Of a DNA stretch of 64,000 bases, positions 45,721 to 55,565 are shown piece by piece. How positions within the stretch are numbered: the stretch's first letter is position 1; every line of letters starts with the position of its first letter. Position numbers and translations under genes: made by a program. Source of the DNA: Prorocentrum cordatum (lineage: Eukaryota; Sar; Dinophyceae; Prorocentrales; Prorocentraceae); contig CAUYUJ010015262.1 in NCBI GenBank assembly GCA_963575745.1, positions 20,001-84,000 on the forward strand, given 5' to 3'. The notes under the pieces were generated by a model. The model had not been told where the DNA came from. It worked only from the letters and a program-made list of their open reading frames with translations, and did no database searches.

Positions 45721-45898
45721 GGCCGTCGGGGGTGCGAGGAAACAAAGGCTCAAGACCAAGCAGAGCAAGCGCACCGTGAGCACGCAGAGCATGACGACGT
45801 ACGCCAGGCACAAGACGCAGCCGAGGTTCGTGCTGACACCAGCGAGTTGCGAAGGATGCTGGAGTTATGACGAGAGGCTCGATGACAAAGTGAAGTAG
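45557..45898 (+). pseudogene. C-terminal Pol tail with membrane segment, in +1 frame
   Basis: The frame overlaps the last part of pol and is shifted +1. It encodes a hydrophobic helix LFITMMVAFVVGCVAHHYMM and a polar tail with VSTQSMTTYARHKTQPRF. Comparable tails with one membrane helix and a T.S..TY.R...Q.RF segment occur, from memory, at the end of other dinoflagellate copia polyproteins. It is therefore likely that Pol once ran into this frame and the native end was lost by a shift near 45500-45560. The role of such a tail is unknown. Confidence 0.45.
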
Positions 45899-46030
45899 GT
45901 GGAAGGCTTGAGCGGCTACGAGCGGAGCCTCGAATCGCAGCTTGGCGTACAGGCGGCAGGGTTTAAAGTTTCGTTTCAGTCGGAGGATTGAAAACACCTT
46001 CGGCATCACTCCCGTGAGCGGACGCTCGCC

Positions 46031-46039
46031 GAGGGGGCG
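46031..46039 (+). promoter_or_regulatory. Polypurine tract (candidate)
   Basis: GAGGGGGCG directly precedes the right LTR. The purine run is short and broken by one C but stands in the right place for plus-strand priming. Confidence 0.6.
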
Positions 46040-46161
46040 TGTTGGTGCTTTATATATGTTGATGTGGTTTAGAAGAGGCGCAGGAGGATTTACATACCGT
46101 AGCCTTCGGCTGAGGTGTTGAGCAAAACATATCATCTCAGGTTTCAATGTAGATCATAACA
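46040..46161 (+). repeat. Right LTR (122 bp)
   Basis: Same length and ends as the left LTR, with five substitutions. It also holds CCGTAGCCTTCGGCTGAGG, unchanged, at 46097-46115. Confidence 0.95.
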
Positions 46162-46166
46162 AGTTC
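46162..46166. repeat. Target-site duplication, right (AGTTC)
   Basis: Matches 40040-40044 exactly. Confidence 0.9.
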
Positions 46167-46429
46167 AAAGATATGCGAGGTGTTATTCTTTGAACGTGGT
46201 AAAACATGCGTTATCGATATATGTATATATGTATATATGTATATATACACACATATATATATATATACACACATACAAATATACAAATATACAATTTGGG
46301 ATAAATACATTTGAATCCTGAGGAGGTAACGACGCAAGAACAATTCCATATGATATCTATATATATATATACATATATGTATGTATGTGTGTGTGTCTGT
46401 GTGTCGTAGACACTGGATTCTAGAATGTA
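46167..46429. repeat. AT/ATGT microsatellite flank
   Basis: TATATGTATATATG-type repeats at 46216-46270 and 46355-46402, similar to those at 39925-40030 on the other side of the LTR element. The element therefore inserted into one AT-rich microsatellite region. Confidence 0.8.
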
Positions 46430-46664
46430 AAATCATTTAAGTGTGGATTCAAATGACAATCGTTCAACGGGTAATCGGCCAAAACGGGAAACCGGTCGTC
46501 TAAAAGCCAGAACGCGGAACGGACCGCAAACCGGTCTTTCAGGTGCGAAATCGGGGAACCGGCCAAATCAGGGAACTTGACGTTCAGTGGCTCAAAATGG
46601 GAGCGGGTCAAATCAGGGATCTGGGCTGTGACCCCTGGAAGCCCTGGCGACAAGAAATCAGGCT

Positions 46665-48785
46665 GGGAATCTGCGTTGGATCCCTAGCAAACCCTAGGGA
46701 ATTGCTGGGGATCTGGCTCAGATCCCTAGCGAACCCTGGGAAAACCTAGGGATCTGGCTCAGATCCCTAGCGAACCCTGGGAAATCCTAGGGATCTGGCT
46801 CATATCCCTAGCGAACCCTGGGAAATCCTATGAATCTGGTTCAGATCCATAGCGAACCCTGGGAAATCCTAGGAATCTGGTTCAGATCCCTAGCGAACCC
46901 TAGGGAAATCCTAGGAATCTGGCTCAGATCCCTAGCGAACCCTAGGGAAATCCTAGGGATCTGGCTCAGATCCCTAGCAAACCCTAGGGGATTCCTAGGG
47001 ATTTGGCTCAGATCCCTAGCAAACCATAGGAAATTGCTGGGGATCTGGCTCAGATCCCTAGCAAACCTTCGGGAATTGCAGGGGATCTGGTTCAGATCCC
47101 TAGCAAACCCTAAGGAATTGCTGGGGATCTGGTTCAGATCCCTAGCAAACCCAAGGGAATGCTGGGGATCTGGCTCAGATCCCTAGCAAACCATAAGAAA
47201 TCCTATGGATCTGGCTCAGATCCCTAGCAAACCCTAGGAAATCCGATGGATCTGGCTCAAATCCGTAGCAAACCATAGGAAATCCTCGGGATCTGGCTCA
47301 GATCCCTAGCAAACCATAGGAAATCTTATGGATTTCTAGCAAACCTAGGAAATCCTGGGGAACTTGACGTTCAGTTGCTCAAAATGGGAGCGGGTCAAAT
47401 CAGGGATCTGGGCTTTGACGCCTGGAAGCCCTGGCGACAAGAAATCAGGCTGGGAATCTGCGTCGGATCCCTAGCAAACCTTGGGAAATCCTATGGATCT
47501 GGCTCAGATCCCTAGCGAACCCTGGGAAATCCTAGGGATCTGGCTCAGATCCCTAACGAACCCTGGGAAATCCGAGGGATCTGGCTCAGATCCCTAGCGA
47601 ACCCCGGGAAATCCTAGGAATCTAACTCAGATCCTTAGCGAACCCTGGGAAATCCTAGGAATCTGGCTCAGATCCCTAGCGAACCCTGAGGAAATCCTAG
47701 GAATCTGGCTCAGACCCCTAGCGAACCCTAGGGAAATCCTAGGGATCTGGCTCAGATCCCTAGCGAACCCTAGGGAAATCCTAGGGATCTGGCTCAGATC
47801 CCTAGCGAACCCTGGGAAATCCTAAGGATCTGGCTCAGATCCTAGGGAATCCCCAGGGAATGCTAGGGATCTGGCTCAGATCCTCGGGAATCCCCAGGGA
47901 ATGCTAGGGATCTGGTTCAGATCCATGGGAATCCTTAGGGAATGCTAAGTATCTGGCTCAGATCCTTTGGAATCCCTAGGGAAGTCTAGGGATCCGGTTC
48001 AGATCCTGGCTCAGATCCCTAGCAAACCCTAGGAAATCCTAGGGATCTGGTTCAGATCCCTAGCAAACCTTAGGGAATTGCTGGGGATCTGGCTCAGATC
48101 CCTTGCAAACCCTAGGGAATTGCTGGGGATCTGGCTCAGATCCCTAGCAAATTCTAGGGAATGCTGGGGATCTGGGCTCAGATCCTTAGCAAACCGTAGG
48201 AAATCCGATGGATCTGGCTCAGATCCCTAGCAAACCCTAGGACATCCTATGGATCTGGTTCAGATCCTTCGCAAGCCTTAGGAAATCCTACGGATCTGGC
48301 TCAGATCCCTAGCAAACCCTAGGGAATTGCTGGGGATCTGGCTCAGATCCCTAGCAAACCCTATGGAATTGCTAAGGATTTGGCTCAGATCCCTAGCAAA
48401 CCCCAGGGAATGCTGGGGATCTGGCTCAGATCCTTAGCAAACCATAGGGAATCCTAAGGATCTGGCTCAAATCCCAAGCAAATTCTAGGGAATCCTAGGG
48501 ATCTGGGTCAGATCCTTGGAATCCTTAGGGAATGCTAGGGATCTGGCTTAGATCATTGGGAATCCACAGGGAATGCTAGGGATCTGGTTCAGATCCTCGG
48601 GAATCCCCAGGGAATGCTAGGGATCTGGTTCAGATCCATGGGAATCCCTAGGGAATGCTAAGGATCTGGCTCAGATCCTTTGGAATCCCTAGGGAAGTCT
48701 AGGGATCCGGTTCAGATCCTTGGGAATCCATAGGGAATGCTAAGGATCTCCTAGCGAACCCTAGGAAATCCTACGGATTTGGCGC
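46665..48785 (+). repeat. Left satellite arm, about 41-bp units
   Basis: Units read GGATCTGGCTCAGATCC, then CTAGCAAACCCTAGGGAATT or CTAGCGAACCCTGGGAAATC. Roughly 50 units with many variants. GGATCTG and CAGATCC in each unit pair around a GCT loop. A piece of the left flank (GACGTTCAG... to ...ATCAGGCTGGGAATCTGCG) is repeated at about 47361-47465, so the arm contains an internal duplication of about 790 bp. Confidence 0.9.
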
Positions 48786-50735
48786 TAGAAAATCCTAGGG
48801 ATCTGGCCCAGATCCCCAGCATTCCTTTGGGTTTGCTAAGGATCTGAGCCAGATCCATCGGATTCCCTAGGGTTTGCTAGGGATCTGAGCCAAATCCTTA
48901 GGATTTCCTAAGGTTTGCTAGGGATCTGAACCAGATCCCCAGCATGCCCTAGGGTTTGCTAGGGATCTGAGCCAGATCCATCGGATTTCCGATGGATCTG
49001 AGCCAAATCCATAGGATTTCTTATGGTTTGCTAGGGATCTGAGCCAGATCCATAGGATTTCCTAGGGTTTGCTAGGGGTCTGAGCCAGACCTTTAGGATT
49101 TCGTAAGGTTTGCTAGGGATCTGAACCAGATCCCTAGGATTTCCTAAGGTTGGCTAGGGATCTGAACCAGATCCCTAGGAGTTCGTAGGGTTTGCTAGGC
49201 TAGGGATCTGAGCCAGATCCTTAGGATGTCCTAGGGTTTGCTAAGGATCTGAATCAGATCCCTAGCAATCCCCTAGGGTTTGCTAGGGATCTGAGGCAAA
49301 TCCCAAGCATGCCCTAGGGTGTGCTATGGATCTGAGCCAGATCCCCAGCATGCCCTAGGGTTTGCTAGGGATCTGAGCCAGATCCATATGAGTTCCTAGG
49401 GTTTGCTAGGGATCGGAGCCAGATCCATAGGATTTCCTAGGATGTGCGATGGATCTGAACCAGATCCTTAGGATTCCCTTGAATTTGCTAAGGATCTGAG
49501 CCAGATCCATAGGATGTCCTAGGGTTTGCTAGGGATCTGAGCCAGATCCCCAGCATTCCCTTGGGTTCGCTAAGGATCTGAGCCAGATCCCTGGGATTTC
49601 CCTAGGGTTTGCTAGGGATCTGAGCCAGATCCCCAGCAGTTCCCTAGGGATTGCTGGGGATCTGAGCCAGATCCATAGGATTTCCTAGGGTTGCTAGGGA
49701 TCTGAGCCAGATCCATAGGATGTCCTAGGGTTTGCTAAGGATCTGAACCAGATCCATAGGATGTCCTAGGGTTTGCTAGGGATCTGAGCCAGATCCATAG
49801 CATTCCCTAGGGTTTGCTAGGGATCTAACCAGATCCCCAGCATTCCCTAGGGTTTGCTAGGGATCTGAGCCAGATCCCCAGAATTCCTTATGGTTTGCTA
49901 GGGATCTGAGCCAGATCCTCAGCAATTCCCTAGGGTTTGCTAGGGATCTGAGCCAGATCCCCAGCAATTCCCTAGGGTTTGCTACGGATCTGAGCCAGAT
50001 CCCAAGCAATTCCCTAGGGTTTGCTAGGGATCTGAGCCAGATCTCTAGCAATTCCCTAGGGTTTGCTAGGGATCTCAGCCAGATCCCCAGCAATTCCTCA
50101 GGGTTTGCTAGGGATCTGAACCAGATCCCTAGCAATTCCCTAGGGTTTGCTAGGGATCTGAGCCAGATCCATAGGATTTCCTAGGGTTTGCTAGGAATCT
50201 CAGTCAGATCCCAAGCAATTCCCTAGGGTTTGCTAGGGATCTGAGCCAGATCCCTAGCATTCCCTTGGGTTTGCTAAGGATCTGAGCCAGATCCCCAGCA
50301 ATTCCCTAGGGTTTGCTAGGGATCTGAACCAGATCCCCAGCAATTCCCTAGGGTTTGCTGGGGATCTGAGCCAGATCCATAGGAATTTCCTAGGGTTTGC
50401 GAGGGATCTTAGCCAGATCCATATGATTCCTATGGGTTGGCTAAGGATCTGAAACCAGATCCATGAAAAGATTAGAGGATTTCCTATGGTTTGCTATGGA
50501 TCTGAGCCAGATCCCTAGCATTCCCTAGGGTTTGCTAAGGATCTGAGCCAGATCCCCAGCATTCTCTAGGGTTCGCTAGGGATCTGAGCCAGATCCAGAG
50601 AATTCCCGAGGTTTGCTAGGGATCTGAGCCAGATCCTCACAATTTCCTAGGGAATCCTGGGGATCTGAGCCAGATCCCCAGCAATTCCCCAGGGTTTGCT
50701 AGGGCTAGGGATCTGAACCAAATCCTTAGCAATTC

Positions 50736-52110
50736 TAGACGCTTCGCGTATCCCCACCAGCCCGTCCAGAAATGAGCCCCAGAGGAGTGGAGGTGATGAG
50801 GGAAGCGGGGGAGCATGCAGAAGAACAAAGAGCGGGTTAAGCCGCCATACGTTCCAAGAGGGGGAGGATGTAGGAGGAGTCGTCGTCGTCGGAGTAGGAG
50901 GAGGAAGACGAGGAGCAGGAGGAGGAGCAGGAGGAGGAGGGGGAGGAGGAAGAGGAGGAGGAGGAGGAGGAAGATGAGGAGGAGGAGATGGAGGAGGGCG
51001 AGGACGAGGAGGACGAGAAGGAGGAGGAGGAGGAGGAGAAGGAGGAGGAGGAGGAGGGGGAGGGGGAGGAGGGAGGAGAGAAAAAGAGGAGGAGGAGGAG
51101 GACAATGGCGAGCTTGGGGGCCTCTTGGGCCGTCTTTGGGGCCTCTTGGCGGTCCCGGGGGCCTCTTGCGTATCTCGGGGAGCTTCTTGTGTCCTTTTGA
51201 GAGTCTCTTGGAGGCCTCTTGGAGGCCTCTTGGGGGCCTCTTGGGGCCTCTTGGGGCCCTCTTGGGGCGCTCTTGGGGCGCTCTTGGGAGCCTTCGGGGC
51301 GCTCTTGGGGCCATCTTGGAGGAGATCTATCAAAAAGGGGGGGTTGCTTATTAGCGTTGCCCCTCTAGAGTGCCTCGAATCGCCTCTTGGGCCTTCCTAG
51401 AGGCCAAAATCCGTCCAAAACCTAAGGAAAATCAATGTTTTTTGCTTTCTCGCCTTTTCGCTCTTGGAGCCGTCTTGGAAAGATGGGAGCATCTTGGGGC
51501 CTCTTGGGGGTCTCTTGGGAGCCTCTTGGGGACCTCTTGGGCCTCTTGGGGCCCTTTTGGGGCGAAGGGAGGGCCGTATATTAGCGCTAAGAGGCCAAAA
51601 TCCTTCCAAAACCTAGGTAAAATCAATGTTTTTTGTTTTCTCGCCTTTTCGCTCTTGGAGCCGTCTTGGGCCATCTTGGACTCTCTTGGGGCCTCTTGGG
51701 GGTCTCTTGGCAGCCTCTTAGAGGCTTCTTGGGGGCCTCTTGGGGCCTCTTAGGGCGCTCTTGGGGCGCTCTTGGGGCGCTCGGCGCACTTGGGGCCATC
51801 TTGGAGGAGATCTATCAAAGAAGGGGGAGCTTTAATTAGCCTCGCCCCTCTAGAGTGCTTCGGATCGCCTCTTGGGCCCCCCCAAGAGGCCAAAATCCTT
51901 CCAAAACCTAAGGAAAATCAATGTTTTGTGTTTTCTCGCCTTTTCGCTCTTGGAGCAGTCTTGGGCCATCTTGGGCGTCCCAACGCGTCGCGGAACGCCC
52001 CGTCCAGGTCAGTGGGGAGGGGTAAGGAGGTAAATCCCTCCCCGAAGGGAAAGAAGGGGGGTTGGCAGAGGAAACTCTCCAGACCACCTACGCCCTAAAG
52101 GGCTGGTGGG
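50736..52110 (+). mobile_element. 1.3-kb insert C1 in the satellite
   Basis: The left edge TAGACGCTTCGCGTAT-CCCCACCAG and the right edge hairpin at 52084-52110 both interrupt satellite sequence. CCCACCAGCCC near the left edge and GGGCTGGTGGG at the right edge are 11-bp inverted repeats. Inside: a GGA-rich tract (50890-51110), CTTGGGGCC words, and three copies of an AAATCAATGTTTT/CTCGCCTTTTCGC segment (about 51430, 51622, 51919). No coding motif; Gly/Trp/Leu frames follow the repeat. The flank reads AATTC on the left and (A/G)ATTC on the right, a possible target duplication. It would be a non-autonomous element. Confidence 0.55.
52084..52110 (+). repeat. Dispersed hairpin motif, copy 3 (right edge of C1)
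   Basis: Two stems: CCACC with GGTGG outside and GCCC with GGGC inside, loop TAAA, with TAC and T unpaired between. It is the best-paired of the four copies (8019, 8833, 52084, 54283). Confidence 0.7.
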
Positions 52111-53013
52111 ATTCCCTAGGGTTTGCTAGGGATCCGAGCCAGATCCCTAGGATGTCCTATGGTTTGCTAGGGATCTGAGCCAGATCCCTAGGATTTTCTA
52201 GGGTTTGCTAGGGATCTGAACCAGATCCCTAGCAATCCCCTTAGCGTTGCTAGGGATCTGAACCAGATCCCCAGCAATTCCCTAGGGTTTGTTGGGGATC
52301 TGAGTTTCCAAGGGTTGCTAGGGATCTGAGTCAGATCCATAGGATGCCCTATGGTTTGCTAAGGATCTGAACCAGGTCCATAGGATTTCCTAGGGTTTGC
52401 TAGGGACCTGAGCCAGATCCATAGCATTCCCTAGGGTTTGCTAGGGATCTAACCAGATCCCCAGCATTCCCTAGGGTTTGCTAGGGATCTGAGCCAGATC
52501 CCCAGAATTCCTTATGGTTTGCTAGGGATCTGAGCCAGATCCTCAGCAATTCCCTTGGGTTTGCTAGGGATCTGAGCCAGATCCCCAGCAATTCCCTAGG
52601 GTTTGCTAGGGATCTGAACCAGATCCCCAGCAATTCCCTAGGGTTTGCTGGGGATCTGAGCCAGATCCATAGGATTTCCTAGGGTTGCGAGGGATCTGAG
52701 CCAGATCCATATGATGTCCTATGGTTTGCTAAGGATCTGAACCAGATCCATAGGATTTCCTATGGTTTGCTATGGATCTGAGCCAGATCCCTAGCATTCC
52801 CTAGGGTTTGCTAAGGATCTGAGCCAGATCCCCAGCATTCTCTAGGGTTCGCTAGGGATCTGAGCCAGATCCAGAGAATTCCCGAGGGTTTGCTAGGGAT
52901 CTGAGCCAGATCCTCAGCAATTTCCTAGGGAATGCTGGGGATCTGAGCCAGATCCCCAGCAATTCCCCAGGGTTTGCTAGGGCTAGGGATCTGAACCAAA
53001 TCCTTAGCAATTC

Positions 53014-54309
53014 TAGACGCTTCGCGTATCCCCACCAGCCCGTCCAGAAATGAGCCCCAGAGGAGTGGAGGTCATGAGAGCATGCAGAAGAACAAAGAGC
53101 GGGTTAAGCCGCCATACGTTCCAAGAGGGGGAGGATGTAGGAGGAGTCGTCGTCGTCGGAGTAGGAGGAGGAAGACGAGGAGCAGGAGGAGGAGCAGGAG
53201 GAGGAGGAGGAAAGGAGGAGGAGGAGGAGGAGAAGATGAGGAGGAGGAGATGGAGGAGGGCGAGGACGAGGAGGACGAGAAGGAGGAGGAGGAGGAGGAG
53301 AAGGAGGAGGAGGAGGAGGGGAGGGGGAGGAGGGAGGAGGGAGAAAAAGAGGAGGAGGAGGACAATGGCGAGCTTGGGGGCCTCTTGGGCCGTCTTTGGG
53401 GCCTCTTGGCGGTCCCGGGGGCCTCTTGCGTATCTCGGGGAGCTTCTTGTGTCCTTTTGGGAGTCTCTTGGAGGCCTCTTGGAGGCCTCTTGGGGGCCTC
53501 TTGGGGCCTCTTGGGGCCCTCTTGGGGCGCTCTTGGGAGCCTTCGGGGCGCTCTTGGGGCCTATCAAAAAGAGGGGTGCTTATTAGCGTTGCCCCTCTAG
53601 AGTGCCTCGAATCGCCTCTTGGGCCTTCCTAGAGGCCAAAATCCGTCCAAAACCTAAGGAAAATCAATGTTTTTTGCTTTCTCGCCTTTTCGCTCTTGGA
53701 GCCGTCTTGGAAAGATGGGAGCATCTTGGGGCCTCTTGGGGGTCTCTTGGGAGCCTCTTGGGCCCTCTTGGGGCGAAGCGAGGGTCGTATATTAGCGCTA
53801 AGAGGCCAAAATCCTTCCAAAACCTAGGTAAAATCAATGTTTTTTGTTTTCGCGCCTTTTCGCTCTTGGAGCCGTCTTGGGCCATCTTGGACTCTCTTGG
53901 GGCCTCTTGGGGGTCTCTTGGCAGCCTCTTAGAGGCGTCTTGGGCGCCTCTTGGGGTCTCTTAGGGCGCTCTTGGGGCGCTCGGCGAACTTGGAGCCATC
54001 TTGGAGGAGATCTATCAAAGAAGGGGGAGCTTTAATTAGCCTCGCCCCTCTAGAGTGCTTCGGATTGCCTTTTGGGCCCCCCCAAGAGGCCAAAATCCTT
54101 CCAAAACCTAAGGAAAATCAATGTTTTGTGTTTTCTCGCCGTTTCGCTTTTGGAGCAGTCTTCGGCCATCTTGGGCGTCCCAACGCGTCGCGGAACGCCC
54201 CGTCCAGGTCAGTGGGGAGGGGTAAGGAGGTAAATCCCTCCCCGAAGGGAAAGAAGGGGGTTGGCAGAGGAAACTCTCCAGACCACCTACGTCCTAAAGG
54301 GCTGGTGGA
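53014..54309 (+). mobile_element. 1.3-kb insert C2, tandem copy of C1
   Basis: Same edges and contents as C1, offset about 2.28 kb at the left end and 2.20 kb at the right end, with small deletions (for example in the GGA tract and near 53765). Satellite on both sides also matches that around C1, so C2 arose by tandem segmental duplication, not by a second insertion. AATTC flanks both edges exactly here. Confidence 0.75.
54283..54308 (+). repeat. Dispersed hairpin motif, copy 4 (right edge of C2)
   Basis: Same as the 52084 copy, with GTCC in place of GCCC, which weakens one inner pair. Confidence 0.65.
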
Positions 54310-54975
54310 ATTCCCTAGGGTTTGCTAGGGATCCGAGCCAGATCCCTAGGATTTCCTATGGTTTGCTAGGGATCTGAACCGGATCCCTAGCAATCCCCTT
54401 AGCGTTGCTAGGGATCTGAACCAGATCCCCAGCAATTCCCGAGGGTTTGTTGGGGATCTGAGTTTCCAAGGGTTGCTAGGGATCTGAGTCAGATCCATAG
54501 GATGCCCTATGGTTTACTAAGGATCTGAACCAGGTCCATAGGATTTCCTAGGGTTTGCTAGGGACCTGAGCCAGATTCATAGCATTCCCTAGGGTTTGCG
54601 AGGGATCTGAGCCAGATCCTCAGCAATTCCCTAGGGAATGCTGGGGATCCATATCCAGGGTTTGCTAGGGGTCTGAAGTCGATTGATAGCATGAACCAGA
54701 TTCCTAGCAATTCCCTAGGGTTTGCTAGGGATCTGAGCCAGATCCCTAACAATTCCTTAGGGTTTGCTAGGGATCTGAACCAGATCCCCAGCAATTCCCT
54801 AGAGTTTGCTGGGGATCTGACCCCCAATTTGGTGCGTTTCTATTTTTAGCCCCTGAACGTCTGGTTCCTCGATTTCGCCGGTTTTCCGATCTAGACCGGT
54901 TTACCGATTTGGCTCTTCACCCTCGTTCAACGCGTGTTGATTCATATATGTTATCAAATCATTCAAATTTGTAAT

Positions 54976-55473
54976 ATATAATTGAATTTTGTTTATCTAT
55001 CGAGATTGCAGTGTTTCTTAAAAAAGAAAAAAAGAAGAAAAAAAATACTAGTTGGGAGAAAGAAATTCGCAGAAATTAAGTGTTTATTAATATTTAATTC
55101 TGGAGTTAGTTTCTAATATTCTCCTTTAGGATCAGTCAGAAAATTCTGCGTAGTTGTTTAATATTATGTATTTATTGTTTCAGTATGTATTCCGTAATTA
55201 CACATGCAGAACAATTTATTTCCACAGCTTATTTCACATTCTATTGACGGTTTATTTTAAGCGGTGTTGATAGTTGCGTTCATCATGTTGTTTAATGATG
55301 AATAATTTCCGTTCAGAATTAAAAAAAAACGAATATTGAATATAGATAAGAGAATTAGGCAACAATATTTAAAAAAAAAATTAAAAAAAAAAAATAAAAA
55401 AAAATAATAAAAAAAAAAAAATAAAAAATAAAAAAAATAAAATAAAAAAAAATAAAAAAAAATAAAAAAAAAA

Positions 55474-55523
<50 letters not shown>
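54976..55523. other. AT-rich segment ending in an A-rich tract
   Basis: A marked AT-rich island in a GC-rich window, without open frames. 55371-55523 is almost all A with single T interruptions, the last about 50 bases pure A. It abuts the first readable codons of the LINE element at 55524. The A tract may be the tail of another retroposed sequence or mark the 5' junction of the LINE. Confidence 0.7.
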
Positions 55524-55526
<3 letters not shown>

Positions 55527-55565
55527 GGCGCCCCGCTGGGTGCCCCGAGTGCAGATTTTGCACCG

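Larger units (their letters stand above)
40045..46161 (+). mobile_element. Ty1/copia-type LTR retrotransposon, complete but with broken frames
   Basis: The 6117-bp element has 122-bp LTRs starting TG and ending CA, a 5-bp target duplication AGTTC, a PBS-like TGG right after the left LTR, a purine run before the right LTR, and the order Gag, protease, integrase, RT, RNase H that defines copia. The LTRs differ at 5 of 122 positions, so the insertion is not brand new. The coding part has two in-frame stops and two frame changes and could move only with helper proteins. The LTRs are short for the family. Confidence 0.93.
48800..54825 (-). repeat. Right satellite arm, about 41-bp units, interrupted by two inserts
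   Basis: The units are the reverse complement of those in the left arm: CCCTAGGGTTTGCTAGGGAT, then CTGAGCCAGATCC. They fill 48800-50735, 52111-53013 and 54310-54825. Matching variants before both inserts (GAATTCCCGAG..., CTAGGGCTAGGGATCTGAACC) show that insert and flank were duplicated together. Short frames through the units (GIWLRSLANPRE-type peptides) are artefacts. Confidence 0.9.
46430..54975. mobile_element. Fold-back structure: inverted satellite arms with inverted outer flanks
   Basis: The outer flanks are inverted copies: left GACGTTCAGTGGCTCAAAAT (about 46580) and right, read in reverse complement, GACGTTCAGGGGCTAAAAAT (about 54870), with further matches around AAACCGGTC, GAAATCG and GTTCAACG/GTTGAACG. 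Between them are arms of about 41-bp units in opposite orientation, changing at about 48781-48830. Long inverted repeats built of short tandem units are the hallmark of Foldback-type elements. The arms are unequal (about 2.1 and 6 kb) because the right arm holds a duplicated 1.3-kb insert. No transposase was seen, so an origin by satellite inversion is also possible. Confidence 0.55.

Noticed and set aside
46830-47186. 118-codon frame of GIWLRSLANPRE-type repeats
   Set aside because: Translation of the 41-bp satellite; equivalent peptides appear on the other strand in the right arm.
50637-53600. Frames of 170-230 codons in C1 and C2 (Gly/Trp/Arg/Pro-rich)
   Set aside because: Low-complexity readings of the GGA tract and CTTGGGG words, open on both strands.
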